Origin: JAXLVB01 sp046329195
GTDB lineage: Bacteria; Bacteroidota; Bacteroidia; Cytophagales; Spirosomataceae
Assembly: GCA_046329195.1 (NCBI GenBank)
Contig: JAXLVB010000002.1
Coordinates: forward strand, 1,736,001-1,800,000
Length of the DNA stretch: 64,000 nt
Direction of reading: 5' to 3'
In this document: positions 54,174 through 64,000 of the stretch, piece by piece
How the letters are laid out: each line of letters opens with the position of its first letter
Numbering within the stretch: the first letter of the stretch is position 1
Notes under the pieces: generated by a model
Databases searched by the model: none
What the model saw: the letters and a program-made list of their open reading frames with translations, nothing else
What the model was told of the DNA's origin: nothing
Translations under genes and position numbers: made by a program

Positions 54174-56162
54174 TTAATTTCCAATAATTTTAATTCGTCC
54201 TGCCAATCCTCCTCCAGGAGCCATAGGCATCGTAAGCGTGTCTTTATTGGTCACTGTGCGATGCAACACTTGAAAATCGGTACCTGTTTTATCAGCATTC
54301 AAACCATCTTGCCACAAATCCAACTGATAGGCACCTTCTGGCAAAAAGCTCATATTCAACTCAATAGCTCTTGGTTTCCAATTATTCAATGCCCCCACAA
54401 ACCACTCCGCTCCTTTTTGCCGAGCCAGAGCAGCATATTCGCCTACTTGCCCGCCTATTGCTACGGTTTTGTCCCAAGTAGTAGGTATTCGTGACAGAAA
54501 TTCCAAACATTCGGGCTCTCGCTCATAGTGGATAGGACTATCGGCAAGCATCTGCAAAGGTGCATCATACAACACATACATGCCCAACTGATGACAACGT
54601 GTACCTAGCGACATCGGCTTATGAAAGTTAGGCGCATACTCATGAGGCTGAGCATTGAGCATAGCACCTGGTGTATAGTCAAGAGGTCCAGCTACCATCC
54701 GAATAAAGGGTATCGTCACTGCCATTGCAGGGTTGGCGTTTTGGCCACTCCATTTGTTTTGTTCTAAACCCATCACGCCCTCATAATTAAGCACATTAGG
54801 ATACGCTCGATGCAAACCCACTGGCTTAAACGAACCATGAAAATCAACCATCAATTTTCGTTTGGCAGCTTCTTTTGCACAACGCTCGTAGAAGGTCACA
54901 ACAGTTTGATCGTCTCTGTCCATAAAATCTACTTTGATACCTTTTACACCCCATTTTTGCCACACATCCATCGTCGTTTCCATGTGTTCGTCCAGCGTTT
55001 TCCACGAAACCCACAAAAAAACACCTACATTTTTTTGTTTACCATACTCTACCAAACTTTGAACGCTGATTCCTGGTGTTTCTTTGGTTAAGTCTCCTAA
55101 CGTGTACCAGCCGTCGTCCAATAAAACGTATTCGATACCATGATTGGCGGCAAAATCTATATACACTTTGTAGGTATTATTATTAATTCCTGCCCGAAAA
55201 GGCACGCCCGTTAAGTTCCAATCGTTCCACCAATCCCAAGCTACTTTGCCAGGTTTTATCCAACTGATGTCGGGGAGTTTACTGACTGGTGCCAGTTTGT
55301 AAGTAATTTCGTTAGTAAGCAGTTCTTTATCTTCTTTTGCAATCGCAATGATACGCCACGGGAAAGGCCTGTTTGCTCGTGTATGAGCTAGATAATCAAA
55401 TCGTTCGGTAGGTATAACACTACGGTCCCAGCCGTTTTCGGGTTTTACGGGGCTACGAGTACTCTTCACAGCCATCGGAGAAAGGGATGCTAATTCGCCC
55501 ATAGGTGTTGCCTCCAGATACATACCGGGGTAGTCATCCACATCCGTTTCAGTAAATAATAGACTGATTTTCAGCGAGTCGTTCTTCACTAGCAAAGGAA
55601 GTTGGGTAATCAGTGGTTTACCTAGAGTGGCAAATGATTGGGGTTCGTACAATCGCTCGTAGTTATTAATGAAATTTTCTTTGGGGCCAATTTTCTGCCA
55701 AAATCCGATTGATTGTTTACTCAACTGAAACGAATTTTTCTCGTTTTTAACATACAGCATGGAGTCTTTTGACGTAGTCACAAAACGGTAGGCAATGGCA
55801 TCGTTGTACGCCCTAAAAATTGCTTGATATCCGTCTCTAAATTGTATGTTCAGCTCGTTGAATTCATCAATTATCTCTGCATTTTTGATAGTAACTTCAG
55901 GCTTCAATGTATTTTTTTGATACATCGGTTTGGCAGAACGTATTTTAGCATCTTGTCCCAACACTCGTTCGTCAGAAAGTTCTAAGCTCATTTCGGCATT
56001 ACTCAAAATGGTTTTGCCTTCGTAGGTTGCCGAAAAACGGAGGTTTCCTAAGTTTTCAATACTTAGCTGAAGCTTAAAGTCAGGTGAACTAAGCGTGTAA
56101 GTTTGGGCTTTTGCCAAGCTTATGCCCAACAGATAGCAGTAAAAAAATAATCTTTTTTTCAT
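54174..56162 (-). CDS. GH97 family glycoside hydrolase, retaining type
   Basis: A 662-residue secreted enzyme (signal peptide 1-20, LLGISLAKAQ). The N-terminal beta-sandwich begins YTLSSPDFKLQLSIEN, followed by the (beta/alpha)8 domain with WDWWNDWNLTG, YVLLDDGWY and KVDFMDRDDQ (near residue 411), then a C-terminal beta domain (ALNNWKPRAIELNMSFL). GH97 splits into inverting alpha-glucosidases and retaining alpha-galactosidases; the Asp in VDFMD at the nucleophile position suggests the retaining group, an inference from family knowledge. ATG 56162 was preferred to the TTG two codons earlier. No susC/susD pair is adjacent, so it is not in an obvious polysaccharide-utilisation locus. Confidence 0.88.
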   Translation of the reverse strand: MKKRLFFYCYLLGISLAKAQTYTLSSPDFKLQLSIENLGNLRFSATYEGKTILSNAEMSLELSDERVLGQDAKIRSAKPMYQKNTLKPEVTIKNAEIIDEFNELNIQFRDGYQAIFRAYNDAIAYRFVTTSKDSMLYVKNEKNSFQLSKQSIGFWQKIGPKENFINNYERLYEPQSFATLGKPLITQLPLLVKNDSLKISLLFTETDVDDYPGMYLEATPMGELASLSPMAVKSTRSPVKPENGWDRSVIPTERFDYLAHTRANRPFPWRIIAIAKEDKELLTNEITYKLAPVSKLPDISWIKPGKVAWDWWNDWNLTGVPFRAGINNNTYKVYIDFAANHGIEYVLLDDGWYTLGDLTKETPGISVQSLVEYGKQKNVGVFLWVSWKTLDEHMETTMDVWQKWGVKGIKVDFMDRDDQTVVTFYERCAKEAAKRKLMVDFHGSFKPVGLHRAYPNVLNYEGVMGLEQNKWSGQNANPAMAVTIPFIRMVAGPLDYTPGAMLNAQPHEYAPNFHKPMSLGTRCHQLGMYVLYDAPLQMLADSPIHYEREPECLEFLSRIPTTWDKTVAIGGQVGEYAALARQKGAEWFVGALNNWKPRAIELNMSFLPEGAYQLDLWQDGLNADKTGTDFQVLHRTVTNKDTLTMPMAPGGGLAGRIKIIGN

Positions 56163-56362
56163 CGTCAATTCTTCTTAAAGCAATACACTCAGGAAAAAAC
56201 CGATAAATTAGAGCTTCAATAACGAGGGTACTTCTTTTTAGAAAATATTGTTTGAATTTCAGGACCTTACAAAATATTCTTTGAGTTTTTTGTCTTCTCA
56301 AAGATAGAAAATATTCTGAATACCACTACGGCAAGCAACCATTAGTTACCAAATCTACTCCG

Positions 56363-57850
56363 ATGCGACTTCTTTTTTCGACCTTCTGTTTACTTTTATT
56401 TTTCTTAGCTTGTACGCCTCAAAACAGTACTTGGCAAGTAGATTTACCTAGTATTACGTCTTTCTCCTCGCCACGCACTACTGATTTGAACGGCGATGGA
56501 ATCAAGGACGTAATCATCGGAGCTGGCACTCTCGAATGGTATCCCAGCGACTCTGCCGTCGTAGCTTTGAATGGGGCTGATGGTTCGGTATTGTGGTATA
56601 GTGCTGCAAGGAACCAGATAGTTGGGTCGGCTCTATTTTTAGACATCAACCAAGACGAAACACCTGATGTTATTATTGGTGGGCGTTCGGCAGAATTACA
56701 GGCTTTGGATGGTAAAAATGGGCAAAAAATTTGGGAATTTTTTCAGTCCAAAAATCCAATGGCCCATCGCAAAGCAGGATGGTTCAATTTTTTTAATCCA
56801 CAACTCATCACTGACCAAAATGGAGATGGTTTAGCTGACTTGTTGGTGAGTAATGGTGGCGATGCTACGCTGTCGGCAGGACAAACCAACCGCCCGGCAG
56901 GAAAATTGTTGTTACTTGACGGTAAAACGGGGGCCATCATATCGCAAGCTACCATGCCAGATAAAAAAGAAACGTATTTTTCGCCTGTAGTGGTCAATCC
57001 TGCGGAGCCAAATCCATCAGTAGTGATTGGAACTGGAGGCGAAACCATAGGTGGGCATTTGTATTTGACTACTCTTCAAGACATCAAAAAAGGTAATTTG
57101 TCAGGAGCTATTGCTTTAGACTCCGCAGTACATAAAGGCTTCATTGCCCCTACCCTATTAGCTGATTTGACTGGAGATGGAAAGTTAGATTTTATCGTGA
57201 ATGCCGTAGAGGGCAAAACCACCCTAATAGATGGAAAAACCTACCAAAAACACTGGGAAGTCGTCTGCCCCGAGGCTGAGGTTTATTCAATGCCCACGGT
57301 GGGGTATTTTTCAGGAAATGACAAAGTTTTGGATGTGTTTGTATGTTACTCTATTGGTACTTACCCCTTCTTTAAACGTTCTGAGCAATGGTTGATTGAT
57401 GGAAAAACAGGAAAAGTAGTTCAACAATGGCAAAGTGGTGGGTTTTCTTATTCTTCTCCACTTACAGGCGATTTTGACCAAGACGGCCATGATGATGCCT
57501 TATTAGTTACCATCTTTGACAAATTGGTCAAGGGCGAAAACAAGCCTTTTTATCACTTAGAAGTTTATGACTTTTTTAAGAATCGTCAATATGCTATTGG
57601 CGACGACATGAGCGGAGCCAACTTTGCCTCTACACCATGGCTTGGCGACTTAGACAACGACGGTGCACTCGATGTAATTGACTGTGGAAGCCCCGCTATC
57701 GTCAAAGATTTCCCTGGCGATACTTCCTTCGAAAAGCCTCAGAATAAGCTAACTGTAAGGCGATTGATACTCAAACAGTGTTCAGTAAAAGACATCAAAT
57801 GGGGTGCTTACATGGGAAATCAGGCCGATGGACGATACCTAAGGCCCTAA
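56363..57850 (+). CDS. FG-GAP/PQQ-like repeat lipoprotein
   Basis: A 495-residue protein. The signal peptide ends in the lipobox LFFLAC (Cys17), so it is a lipoprotein. The body is a beta-propeller with repeated calcium-binding FG-GAP signatures: DLNGDGIKDVIIG, DINQDETPDVIIG, DQNGDGLADLLV, DLTGDGKLDFIV, DFDQDGHDDALLV and DLDNDGALDVID, interleaved with PQQ-like strands (VLWYSA, IWEFFQ). Such proteins are surface or periplasmic and may bind ligands or proteins; no enzymatic motif is seen. It converges on and overlaps by 4 bases the FAD/Fe-S gene. Confidence 0.82.
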   Translation: MRLLFSTFCLLLFFLACTPQNSTWQVDLPSITSFSSPRTTDLNGDGIKDVIIGAGTLEWYPSDSAVVALNGADGSVLWYSAARNQIVGSALFLDINQDETPDVIIGGRSAELQALDGKNGQKIWEFFQSKNPMAHRKAGWFNFFNPQLITDQNGDGLADLLVSNGGDATLSAGQTNRPAGKLLLLDGKTGAIISQATMPDKKETYFSPVVVNPAEPNPSVVIGTGGETIGGHLYLTTLQDIKKGNLSGAIALDSAVHKGFIAPTLLADLTGDGKLDFIVNAVEGKTTLIDGKTYQKHWEVVCPEAEVYSMPTVGYFSGNDKVLDVFVCYSIGTYPFFKRSEQWLIDGKTGKVVQQWQSGGFSYSSPLTGDFDQDGHDDALLVTIFDKLVKGENKPFYHLEVYDFFKNRQYAIGDDMSGANFASTPWLGDLDNDGALDVIDCGSPAIVKDFPGDTSFEKPQNKLTVRRLILKQCSVKDIKWGAYMGNQADGRYLRP

Positions 57851-60807
57851 GGCAAAAGAGCATCCCACAATATTTCGATGGGATGTTGAGACGTTCTTCC
57901 GGTTCCATCTTTAATCTGATGACGACAACTAGTTCCGGGAGCTGCAATCAAAACCTCGGCAGGCTGCTGCCGAATGGTCGGAAATAAAACTAATTCACCC
58001 ACCGCCATTGACACATCGTAATGTTCCTTTTCATACCCAAACGAACCAGCCATCCCGCAGCATCCAGAAGGAATAAGCTGCACTTCGTAATTCTCTGGTA
58101 CAGAGAGGCTTTTCTTAGAAGGAACGAGTGATGACAGGGCTTTTTGATGACAATGTCCGTGAAGTTTGACAAGGCGTTTTTCTTTGATAAACTGGTTGGA
58201 TTTAATGTTCTTTTTATCAATTTCTTGTGCAAAAAACTCGTCAAACAAATAGACATTTTCTGCCAGTTTTTCGGCATTCGGCCGCAGTGTGTCAGGTACG
58301 AGTTCGAGGTATTCGTCCCGAAGCGTCAGGATAGCCGAAGGTTCTATTCCGATAATGGGCGTACCATCGTAAACCTGTTCGTAAAGTAGTTTTACGTTTT
58401 GAATGGCTAATTGACGAGCCTCCCGTACCAAGCCTTTGGATAGATACGTCCGGCCACTTTCAACGTGATTCGGGATTTCGACTTGATACCCCAATCGTTC
58501 AAATAATTCCACAAACTTAATCCCAATTTCGACGTCATTGTAGTTGGTAAACTCATCAGCGAACAAGAAAATACGACGTTTTTTAGAGGTAGCTTTTGTG
58601 GTGGACTTACGTTGCTTAAACCATTGCCGCAAGGTGGTAGTGTGTAGCAATGGAATAGAACGTTTTTGGGCAAATCCCATGACTCCTTTAGCCACACTAG
58701 AAGTGAGCGGATTACTCATCAAAAAGTTGTAGGTGCGAGGCATACGGCTAGCCAACTCACTCATTTTAGTAAAGTTACCAATCATTTTGGTTCTGAAAGG
58801 TACACCGTTGGCATCGTAATAATGCTGCAAAAATTCAGCTTTTAGCTTAGCAACATCTACACTCGATGGACATTCGGTTTTGCAGCCTTTGCAGCTCAAA
58901 CACAAGTCCATCACTTCTTTGATTTCGGCATGGTCAAAGGGGTTTTCTTTTTCTGAATTAGTCAAAAACTGACGCAAAATATTAGCCCTGGCTCGGGTGG
59001 TGTCTTTTTCCTTTCGAGTAGCCATAAAACTCGGGCACATGGTGCCGCCTGTCAGCTCTGTTTTACGGCAGTCGCCAGAGCCTTCACACTTTTCGGTAAG
59101 CCCAACGATTCCTTTTGTCTTGGAAAAATCAAACAACGTATCTACCTCTACATGTGCCTTTTCGGGGCTGTAGCGTAGAAATTCATTCATAGGTGGCGTA
59201 TCCACAATTTTCCCCGCATTGAAAATATAATTGGGGTCAAAAATCTCTTTTACTTCTCTAAACAGCTGATAGACAGCTTTCCCCATCATGGTAGGGATAA
59301 ACTCGCCTCTCAATCGTCCGTCGCCATGCTCGCCCGAAAGCGAACCGTTGTATTTTTTGACTAATTCGACCGTATCAGCCAATACTTGTTTGAATTGTTC
59401 TTTCCCTCCTGCTTTCTTGAGATTTATCATCGGTTCTACATGCAATTCGCCAGCCCCTGCATGGGCATAAAACGATGCCTGAAGGCCATGATTGCCTAAC
59501 AATCGCTGCAAATCATTCACGTAATTGGGCAGGTCTTCAACGGTCACGGCACAGTCTTCAATCAGGTTCACCGGTTTGGCATCGCCTGGCTGATTACGCA
59601 ACAGACTAAGACCTGCTTTGCGCACGTCCCAAGCTTTTTTTGAGTCATCGTCAAACAGCAATGGATAGGCAAAACCAAGTTCTTCGGCTCGCAGTTCCTC
59701 TACCAATTTGGCCGCTTTTTGCTCTACTTTTAAGCGTGTTTCTGCAAAAAACTCCACCATCAGAATAGCCTTGGGGTCGCCTTCAATAAAAAAACGATTT
59801 TTGCGGTATTCGGGATGGTCTTTGGTAAAATCCATGATGAATTTATCCACCAGCTCAGAGGCATGAGGTTTGTGCCTCATGGCAATGACATTGGCCCTGG
59901 TTGACTCAATCACGCTTTTACAATGAACACACAACAATCCGACAGCCTTTGGGGGCAAATCCAACAAGTTCAGTTTCAGCTCGGTTACCATCGCCAAGGT
60001 ACCCTCTGAACCCGCCAACAGTTTGCAGAGATTAAAGGAGGTTCCTCCCTGGCTAAACGGTTCCATATCCAACAAAAAATCCAAAGCATAGCCTGTATTT
60101 CGTCGGGTAATAGCTGGGTTAGGAAACGCCGCTTTGATTTCTTCTTGGTGCTTGGTACTAAAGAGTAGGTTGTAAAGTTGTCTGTAAATTTGATTTTCAA
60201 ACGAGGGTTTTGCTGGATTTTCTAAACACTTTCGCTCAAACTCTTGGTTGGTCAGGTTTTTAAAAACGGCCTCTGAGCCATCACTTAAAAGTACGGTCGC
60301 TTCCAGCAAATGGTCACGGGTGGTACCCCACACGATGCTATGCAAGCCACATGAATTGTTACCCACCATTCCGCCAATCATAGCCCGACTGGAGGTAGAA
60401 GTCTCTGGCCCAAACATTAGGCCATACGGATGAAGATACACGTTTAAATCATCCCGAATGTAACCAGGCTGTATGCTCACCCACTTTTCTTCGACATTGA
60501 TTTCCAGTACTTTATTGAAATATTTTGAAGTATCTACTACCAACCCGTTGCCCACTACTTGTCCTGCAAGTGAAGTACCCGCTGCTCGTGGAATCAATGT
60601 AACACGATGCTTTTGAGCAAAACGGATGAGTGATTTTATATCTTGTTTATCCCTTGGAATGGCTACACCAAGCGGCTTTTCTTGATACACCGAGGCATCC
60701 GTAGCATACACCATCCGAAGCGCCTGATGTGCGGCTGATTCATCAAAAAATAGTTCACCTGAAAACTTTCGCTGTAATGATTCAAAATCTGAATGGGTGG
60801 GCTTCAT
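57847..60807 (-). CDS. FAD-linked and Fe-S oxidoreductase, D-lactate/glycolate dehydrogenase-like
   Basis: A 986-residue fusion. The N-terminal PCMH-type FAD domain (about 40-270; VTLIPRAAGTSLAGQVVG, GGMVGNNSCG) is followed by an FAD-oxidase C-terminal domain (about 290-545; HAGAGELHVEP, SGEHGDGRLRGEF). A ferredoxin-like region contains CEGSGDCR and CLSCKGCKTECPSSVD (4Fe-4S ligands near 655), and the C-terminal part has CCG-type cysteine motifs (HCHQKAL, CCGMAG). The arrangement equals GlcD plus GlcF in one chain, as in D-lactate dehydrogenases that feed electrons to quinones. D-lactate, glycolate or another 2-hydroxy acid is possible. Transcribed alone. Confidence 0.88.
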   Translation of the reverse strand: MKPTHSDFESLQRKFSGELFFDESAAHQALRMVYATDASVYQEKPLGVAIPRDKQDIKSLIRFAQKHRVTLIPRAAGTSLAGQVVGNGLVVDTSKYFNKVLEINVEEKWVSIQPGYIRDDLNVYLHPYGLMFGPETSTSSRAMIGGMVGNNSCGLHSIVWGTTRDHLLEATVLLSDGSEAVFKNLTNQEFERKCLENPAKPSFENQIYRQLYNLLFSTKHQEEIKAAFPNPAITRRNTGYALDFLLDMEPFSQGGTSFNLCKLLAGSEGTLAMVTELKLNLLDLPPKAVGLLCVHCKSVIESTRANVIAMRHKPHASELVDKFIMDFTKDHPEYRKNRFFIEGDPKAILMVEFFAETRLKVEQKAAKLVEELRAEELGFAYPLLFDDDSKKAWDVRKAGLSLLRNQPGDAKPVNLIEDCAVTVEDLPNYVNDLQRLLGNHGLQASFYAHAGAGELHVEPMINLKKAGGKEQFKQVLADTVELVKKYNGSLSGEHGDGRLRGEFIPTMMGKAVYQLFREVKEIFDPNYIFNAGKIVDTPPMNEFLRYSPEKAHVEVDTLFDFSKTKGIVGLTEKCEGSGDCRKTELTGGTMCPSFMATRKEKDTTRARANILRQFLTNSEKENPFDHAEIKEVMDLCLSCKGCKTECPSSVDVAKLKAEFLQHYYDANGVPFRTKMIGNFTKMSELASRMPRTYNFLMSNPLTSSVAKGVMGFAQKRSIPLLHTTTLRQWFKQRKSTTKATSKKRRIFLFADEFTNYNDVEIGIKFVELFERLGYQVEIPNHVESGRTYLSKGLVREARQLAIQNVKLLYEQVYDGTPIIGIEPSAILTLRDEYLELVPDTLRPNAEKLAENVYLFDEFFAQEIDKKNIKSNQFIKEKRLVKLHGHCHQKALSSLVPSKKSLSVPENYEVQLIPSGCCGMAGSFGYEKEHYDVSMAVGELVLFPTIRQQPAEVLIAAPGTSCRHQIKDGTGRTSQHPIEILWDALLP

Positions 60808-61072
60808 ACGTTTGTTGATTCTCGCAGCAGCTTGGAGTGCTTTTTCTTAAAACAAATGGCAAGTTATTAATCAGCAACAGAAAAAACTTAGTAAACGTCG
60901 CAATATTTTGAGTTTTTAGCGAATTTAGGGGTTTTCAAGCCTCGTTTGCTACGTACTCAATAAGAAGGACGCTATCTAAAGTCAATCAACTCCTAAGCAA
61001 ATTGCCTTAAAAACGTAGGTATTACTGATACAACATCCTCTTAACGGTTTGAATTAGCTTAGACATATAGTC

Positions 61073-61996
61073 ATGAAATCAACTCACCTATTACATCGTA
61101 TTTTGAATCAGTCTGGAAACAAAACCCTTCTCGACCAGTTAGTAAGTCTGCCCAACTCCGACCTCAATTCCCTGCTAATGGAGGTATTTCGGCAAAAAGC
61201 CGCCCAGCTCACACCAAGTATACTCCAACACCATTACGAAACCAACCGATTTGTTGGCCCTGCCGACTTGGATGTGCTTTCGTTTATGGAGTTTGAGCTA
61301 GCCCTACTCAAACAAGCCAACGAATGGGGCTTTTTACCCTTAGAACTTTCGCCGGTTAGTCCGTTGGGGGCATGTTCGGCCGTGGCTACTGTACATCAAG
61401 ACAAAATCATTACGGCCCTCAGAGGTACCGAAGTAACCGCCGATGCAACCAATTTAATTGCTTTAGAATGTGCCAAGCGGCGCAAAAAAGGGCATTTTAA
61501 TGAGCAAATAGAGCAGTTTTGTAGCATTCATCGGCATGTCCGAACGCCTTTGCTTAAAGGAGCGTTGAGCTTTTCTCATTTTAAGATATTTTGTTTGGTT
61601 AGTGCCGGAAGAGCACAGCCTAACTATGCCTTTGAATACAAATACCTACTTCATCACATTCAGTTTTATGTGAGTTATTTAACGAATCTTCAATTTTTCG
61701 ATGCGTTGACAATTGTGCTAAAAAACGTAAGCTCAAATGATACGCTGTATCCTCGCCTCTGTGAGTGGGTTGAGCGTAATTTAGGCAATCAGGTTCGTTT
61801 GCAACGGGAAGATAGTCCACAGCATTACTATCAGCATATCCAATTCAAAATTTGGGTTTCTAAGCAGGGCGAGACCTACGAACTGGCCGATGGCGGCTTT
61901 GTCAACTGGACGCAACAACTCACCAACAATCGCAAAGAACGTATGATGAGTAGCGGCTTGGGGATCGAGCGCCTGTTTAAACTTTTGTATGGTTAA
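61073..61996 (+). CDS. Unrecognised protein with class II tRNA-synthetase-like C-terminus
   Basis: A 307-residue cytosolic protein that I do not recognise by name. Its C-terminus (YELADGGFVNWTQQLTNNRKERMMSSGLGIERLFKLL) has GLGIERL, resembling motif 3 of class II aminoacyl-tRNA synthetases such as HisRS/HisZ, and residues about 80-150 (MEFELALLKQANEWGF, ALRGTEVTADATNLIALECAKRR) suggest an alpha/beta domain. No tRNA anticodon-binding domain or clear motif 2 is visible. It may be a synthetase paralogue with a metabolic or regulatory role, or merely similar by chance. It is flanked by non-coding DNA and appears monocistronic. Confidence 0.65.
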   Translation: MKSTHLLHRILNQSGNKTLLDQLVSLPNSDLNSLLMEVFRQKAAQLTPSILQHHYETNRFVGPADLDVLSFMEFELALLKQANEWGFLPLELSPVSPLGACSAVATVHQDKIITALRGTEVTADATNLIALECAKRRKKGHFNEQIEQFCSIHRHVRTPLLKGALSFSHFKIFCLVSAGRAQPNYAFEYKYLLHHIQFYVSYLTNLQFFDALTIVLKNVSSNDTLYPRLCEWVERNLGNQVRLQREDSPQHYYQHIQFKIWVSKQGETYELADGGFVNWTQQLTNNRKERMMSSGLGIERLFKLLYG

Positions 61997-62312
61997 CTAC
62001 CTAATTAACTGCATTTTAATTTGATAAAGAGGCAGAAAACGATTAGTGAGGTAGCCATGATTATGAGGAGGGTAATTGATTGTTTTTGAGACGTCAAGAT
62101 ATGTTTCAGAGGACAACATACTATCTCTACAGAAAGTGTATTATTCAAGTATATAGAAAGACACGACTACTGTTAGAGAGGCCAGCTAATAGCTTATATC
62201 CCTACGTGATTGGTATCTTCGCCGAACCGCTTGTTGTGCTTCACTCATTAACCAAAAAGTAATGCCGATAACTCTCCCTATATGAAGGTAGTAAGAATCA
62301 TCGGCAGAACTT
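61997..62312. other. Intergenic region, nothing recognised
   Basis: 316 bases between convergent genes. The short plus-strand frame at 62080-62262 lacks family-like sequence, and no clear terminator hairpin was found. Confidence 0.5.
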
Positions 62313-64000
62313 TTACATGAACTTAAAGTTGTATGTCAATGTCGGAATTGGGGCTGCAAAAATAGTGAGTTTGTAGGCATTCAATACGCTACCGTTACTA
62401 CGATAAAAAATCGAATAGGCATTCGCCCGTCCGTAGAGGTTAAACACCGTGAAGGTCCAGTGCCCTTGCCAACGACGATTCTTCATGCTTGGCTGATAAA
62501 TATTCCATGAAAAATCGAGACGGTGGTAATCTGGGATTCGGTCTTGGTTGCGTTCGTTGTAGAACGGAAACGTCTGTCCTTGGTACCGAATAAAGCCTTG
62601 TGGCGACGTATAAGGGCGGCCTGTGCTGTACGAAAAGGTAAAGGCAAAGTCGTGGTGTTTGCCTTGATTAATCGTAATCGTCGCATTGAAATTGTGGGGA
62701 CGATCATAGTTGGCAGGGTACCAATTACCAAAATTTACTTGCTCACGAGTGCTTGGACCTTCATATACTTGGTTTAGCGAGCGAGAGTAGGTGTAATTAA
62801 CCCAACCTGTTACTTCGCCTCGCTTTTTGGTCAGCATCAGCTCAATTCCATACGATTTGTTTTTGCCTTGTAGCAATTGAGTTTCTGGATGAGCCTGCAG
62901 CAAAAAATCGGCCCCTGGTTTGTAGTCTATGATGTTATTGGTATTGCGATAATAGCCTTCTAACGAAAACTCATAGGCTCCGTTTTGAGAGTTACGAAAC
63001 AAGCCTGCCGTCAATAAATGGCTCACTTGTGGCTTAATGTGGGTATCGGAGGTTTTCCAGCGTGAAGTCGGCAGAGGAGTAGTGGTATTAGTGACTACCT
63101 GCATGTACTGTCGCATCAAATTATAGCCCGCTTTAAACGAAAGATTGTCGTTGACAGCATAACGCAAGCCTAACCGAGGTTCAAAGCCACCATAAGTAGT
63201 AATGATTTTGCCAGAGCCATAGTTAGTGGTGTCACGCACTGATGCCTCGTCGAGTGGTTCTCCGGTTCGGTAGTTTAGTACATTGGCTGGCCCTAACACC
63301 AAAAACTCTGAATACCGTAGCCCTGCCGAAATCGTTAGTTTAGGCGAAACGGTTACTTCATCTTCGAGATAAATACCTAATTCTAACGAATTTTCAACCG
63401 GCGTTTTGACGGCATTTACACTTGGGCTGCTGCCAGGTTTGAGTTCGCCCGGATTCAAGTGATAATAAATGGCGCTAAGGCCACCTTCAATTTTATGTTT
63501 TTCTTTGAGGTAATTAAAATTCGACTTTAATTGGCGATATTGGATTCCTTGGGCAATCTCTACCTTATTGCTTGAATTTAGCTCTGGAAGCAAGATTTTG
63601 GGAACATAATCGGACGACACCAACGAAGTTTGAATATTCAGCTTATTGTTGATTGCATGAAACCAACGAGCCGACAAATTAAGCGTTTGATAAGCGTATT
63701 GGGTTGACGTAGCGTTGATATTGCCGATGGTTCCTAACAAGCCTGTTTGGAAGAAATCTTTGCTAAAATAACTCGACAGGGTAAACGTATTTTTGTTGTT
63801 TAAGCGATAAAACCACTTGAGCGAGACGTCGCCGAATTTGGTTTTTACGCCATTGAGGCGGTCCGTAAAAATCGGTAACAGAAAATCATTGAAGGACCCA
63901 CGACCCGCCACCATCACGCCCATCCGCTCTTTGATAAGCGGAATATCTACACTCACTCGGCTCGATACAGGGCTTAAGCCACCCGTCATTTTAAACTTAT
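62313..64000 (-). CDS. TonB-dependent receptor, C-terminal part (5' end beyond window)
   Basis: The frame is open to the right edge (KFKM precedes the first internal Met), so the N-terminal signal, any carboxypeptidase-like domain and most of the plug are missing. About 560 residues of beta-barrel are visible: DIPLIKERMGVMVAGRGSFNDF at the start, then repeated amphipathic strands (FTLSSYFSKDFF, GLRYSEFL, EPRLGLRYAVNDNLSFKAGYN, YGIELMLTKKRGEVTGWVNYTYSRS, DRPHNFNATITI) and the closing TLTYNFKFM. This is the usual Bacteroidota TonB-dependent receptor without a neighbouring SusD in view. Cargo unknown. Confidence 0.88.
   Translation of the reverse strand, partial: KFKMTGGLSPVSSRVSVDIPLIKERMGVMVAGRGSFNDFLLPIFTDRLNGVKTKFGDVSLKWFYRLNNKNTFTLSSYFSKDFFQTGLLGTIGNINATSTQYAYQTLNLSARWFHAINNKLNIQTSLVSSDYVPKILLPELNSSNKVEIAQGIQYRQLKSNFNYLKEKHKIEGGLSAIYYHLNPGELKPGSSPSVNAVKTPVENSLELGIYLEDEVTVSPKLTISAGLRYSEFLVLGPANVLNYRTGEPLDEASVRDTTNYGSGKIITTYGGFEPRLGLRYAVNDNLSFKAGYNLMRQYMQVVTNTTTPLPTSRWKTSDTHIKPQVSHLLTAGLFRNSQNGAYEFSLEGYYRNTNNIIDYKPGADFLLQAHPETQLLQGKNKSYGIELMLTKKRGEVTGWVNYTYSRSLNQVYEGPSTREQVNFGNWYPANYDRPHNFNATITINQGKHHDFAFTFSYSTGRPYTSPQGFIRYQGQTFPFYNERNQDRIPDYHRLDFSWNIYQPSMKNRRWQGHWTFTVFNLYGRANAYSIFYRSNGSVLNAYKLTIFAAPIPTLTYNFKFM

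Overview
The window is a piece of a Bacteroidota chromosome, most likely Cytophagales. Supporting evidence: PorP/SprF- and PorE-like type IX secretion (T9SS) proteins, both kinds of T9SS C-terminal domain, a TonB-dependent receptor, a GH97/GH140/GH5 enzyme set, a DUF4286 protein, and one TTTG-N19-TAnnTTTG promoter. Genus cannot be read from the sequence.

Layout. (1) 1-2882 (minus): the 5' part of a secreted PKD/Ig-like repeat adhesin that runs off the left edge. (2) 2883-7780: an accessory pocket with a four-copy ~55-bp tandem repeat, a small membrane protein, a foldable attC-like element, and a compact type II restriction-modification module (methyltransferase, convergent BstXI-like HNH nuclease, controller protein with C-box-like operators). 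A 16-bp inverted repeat flanks the module. A Kunitz-domain lipoprotein follows. (3) 7783-31741: a GH140-like secreted hydrolase, adhesins of 1602 and 3808 aa, a T9SS-exported GH5 glycanase, a PorE-like OmpA/propeller protein and a PorP/SprF protein. (4) 31742-44653: a 4303-aa adhesin with a gliding-motility-type C-terminal domain. (5) 45355-64000: mostly housekeeping and catabolic genes: Omp85/TolB-like protein, FAD oxidoreductase, cytidylate kinase (cmk), Tat-type amine oxidase, adenine deaminase, DUF4286, GH97, FG-GAP lipoprotein, FAD/Fe-S D-lactate-dehydrogenase-like protein, an unrecognised protein with a class II synthetase-like tail, and a TonB-dependent receptor cut by the right edge.

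How it fits together. Four very large repeat adhesins sit on the minus strand. One (4303 aa) is directly upstream of its probable export partner (SprF-like) and a probable peptidoglycan-anchoring T9SS component (PorE-like), as in SprB/SprF loci. Two others (1602 and 3808 aa) lack a recognisable T9SS domain and instead share a short cysteine tail ending C-[V/I]-PFLI-x-K, a candidate alternative sorting or anchoring signal. All four have a sigma-54-like -24/-12 element (TTGG[C/T]AT-N5-T[T/A]GC) upstream on the coding strand, which suggests a common RpoN regulon. These two points, and the cassette-like surroundings of the restriction module, are the most promising leads. All identifications come from reading sequence and remembered family features; no database search was possible.
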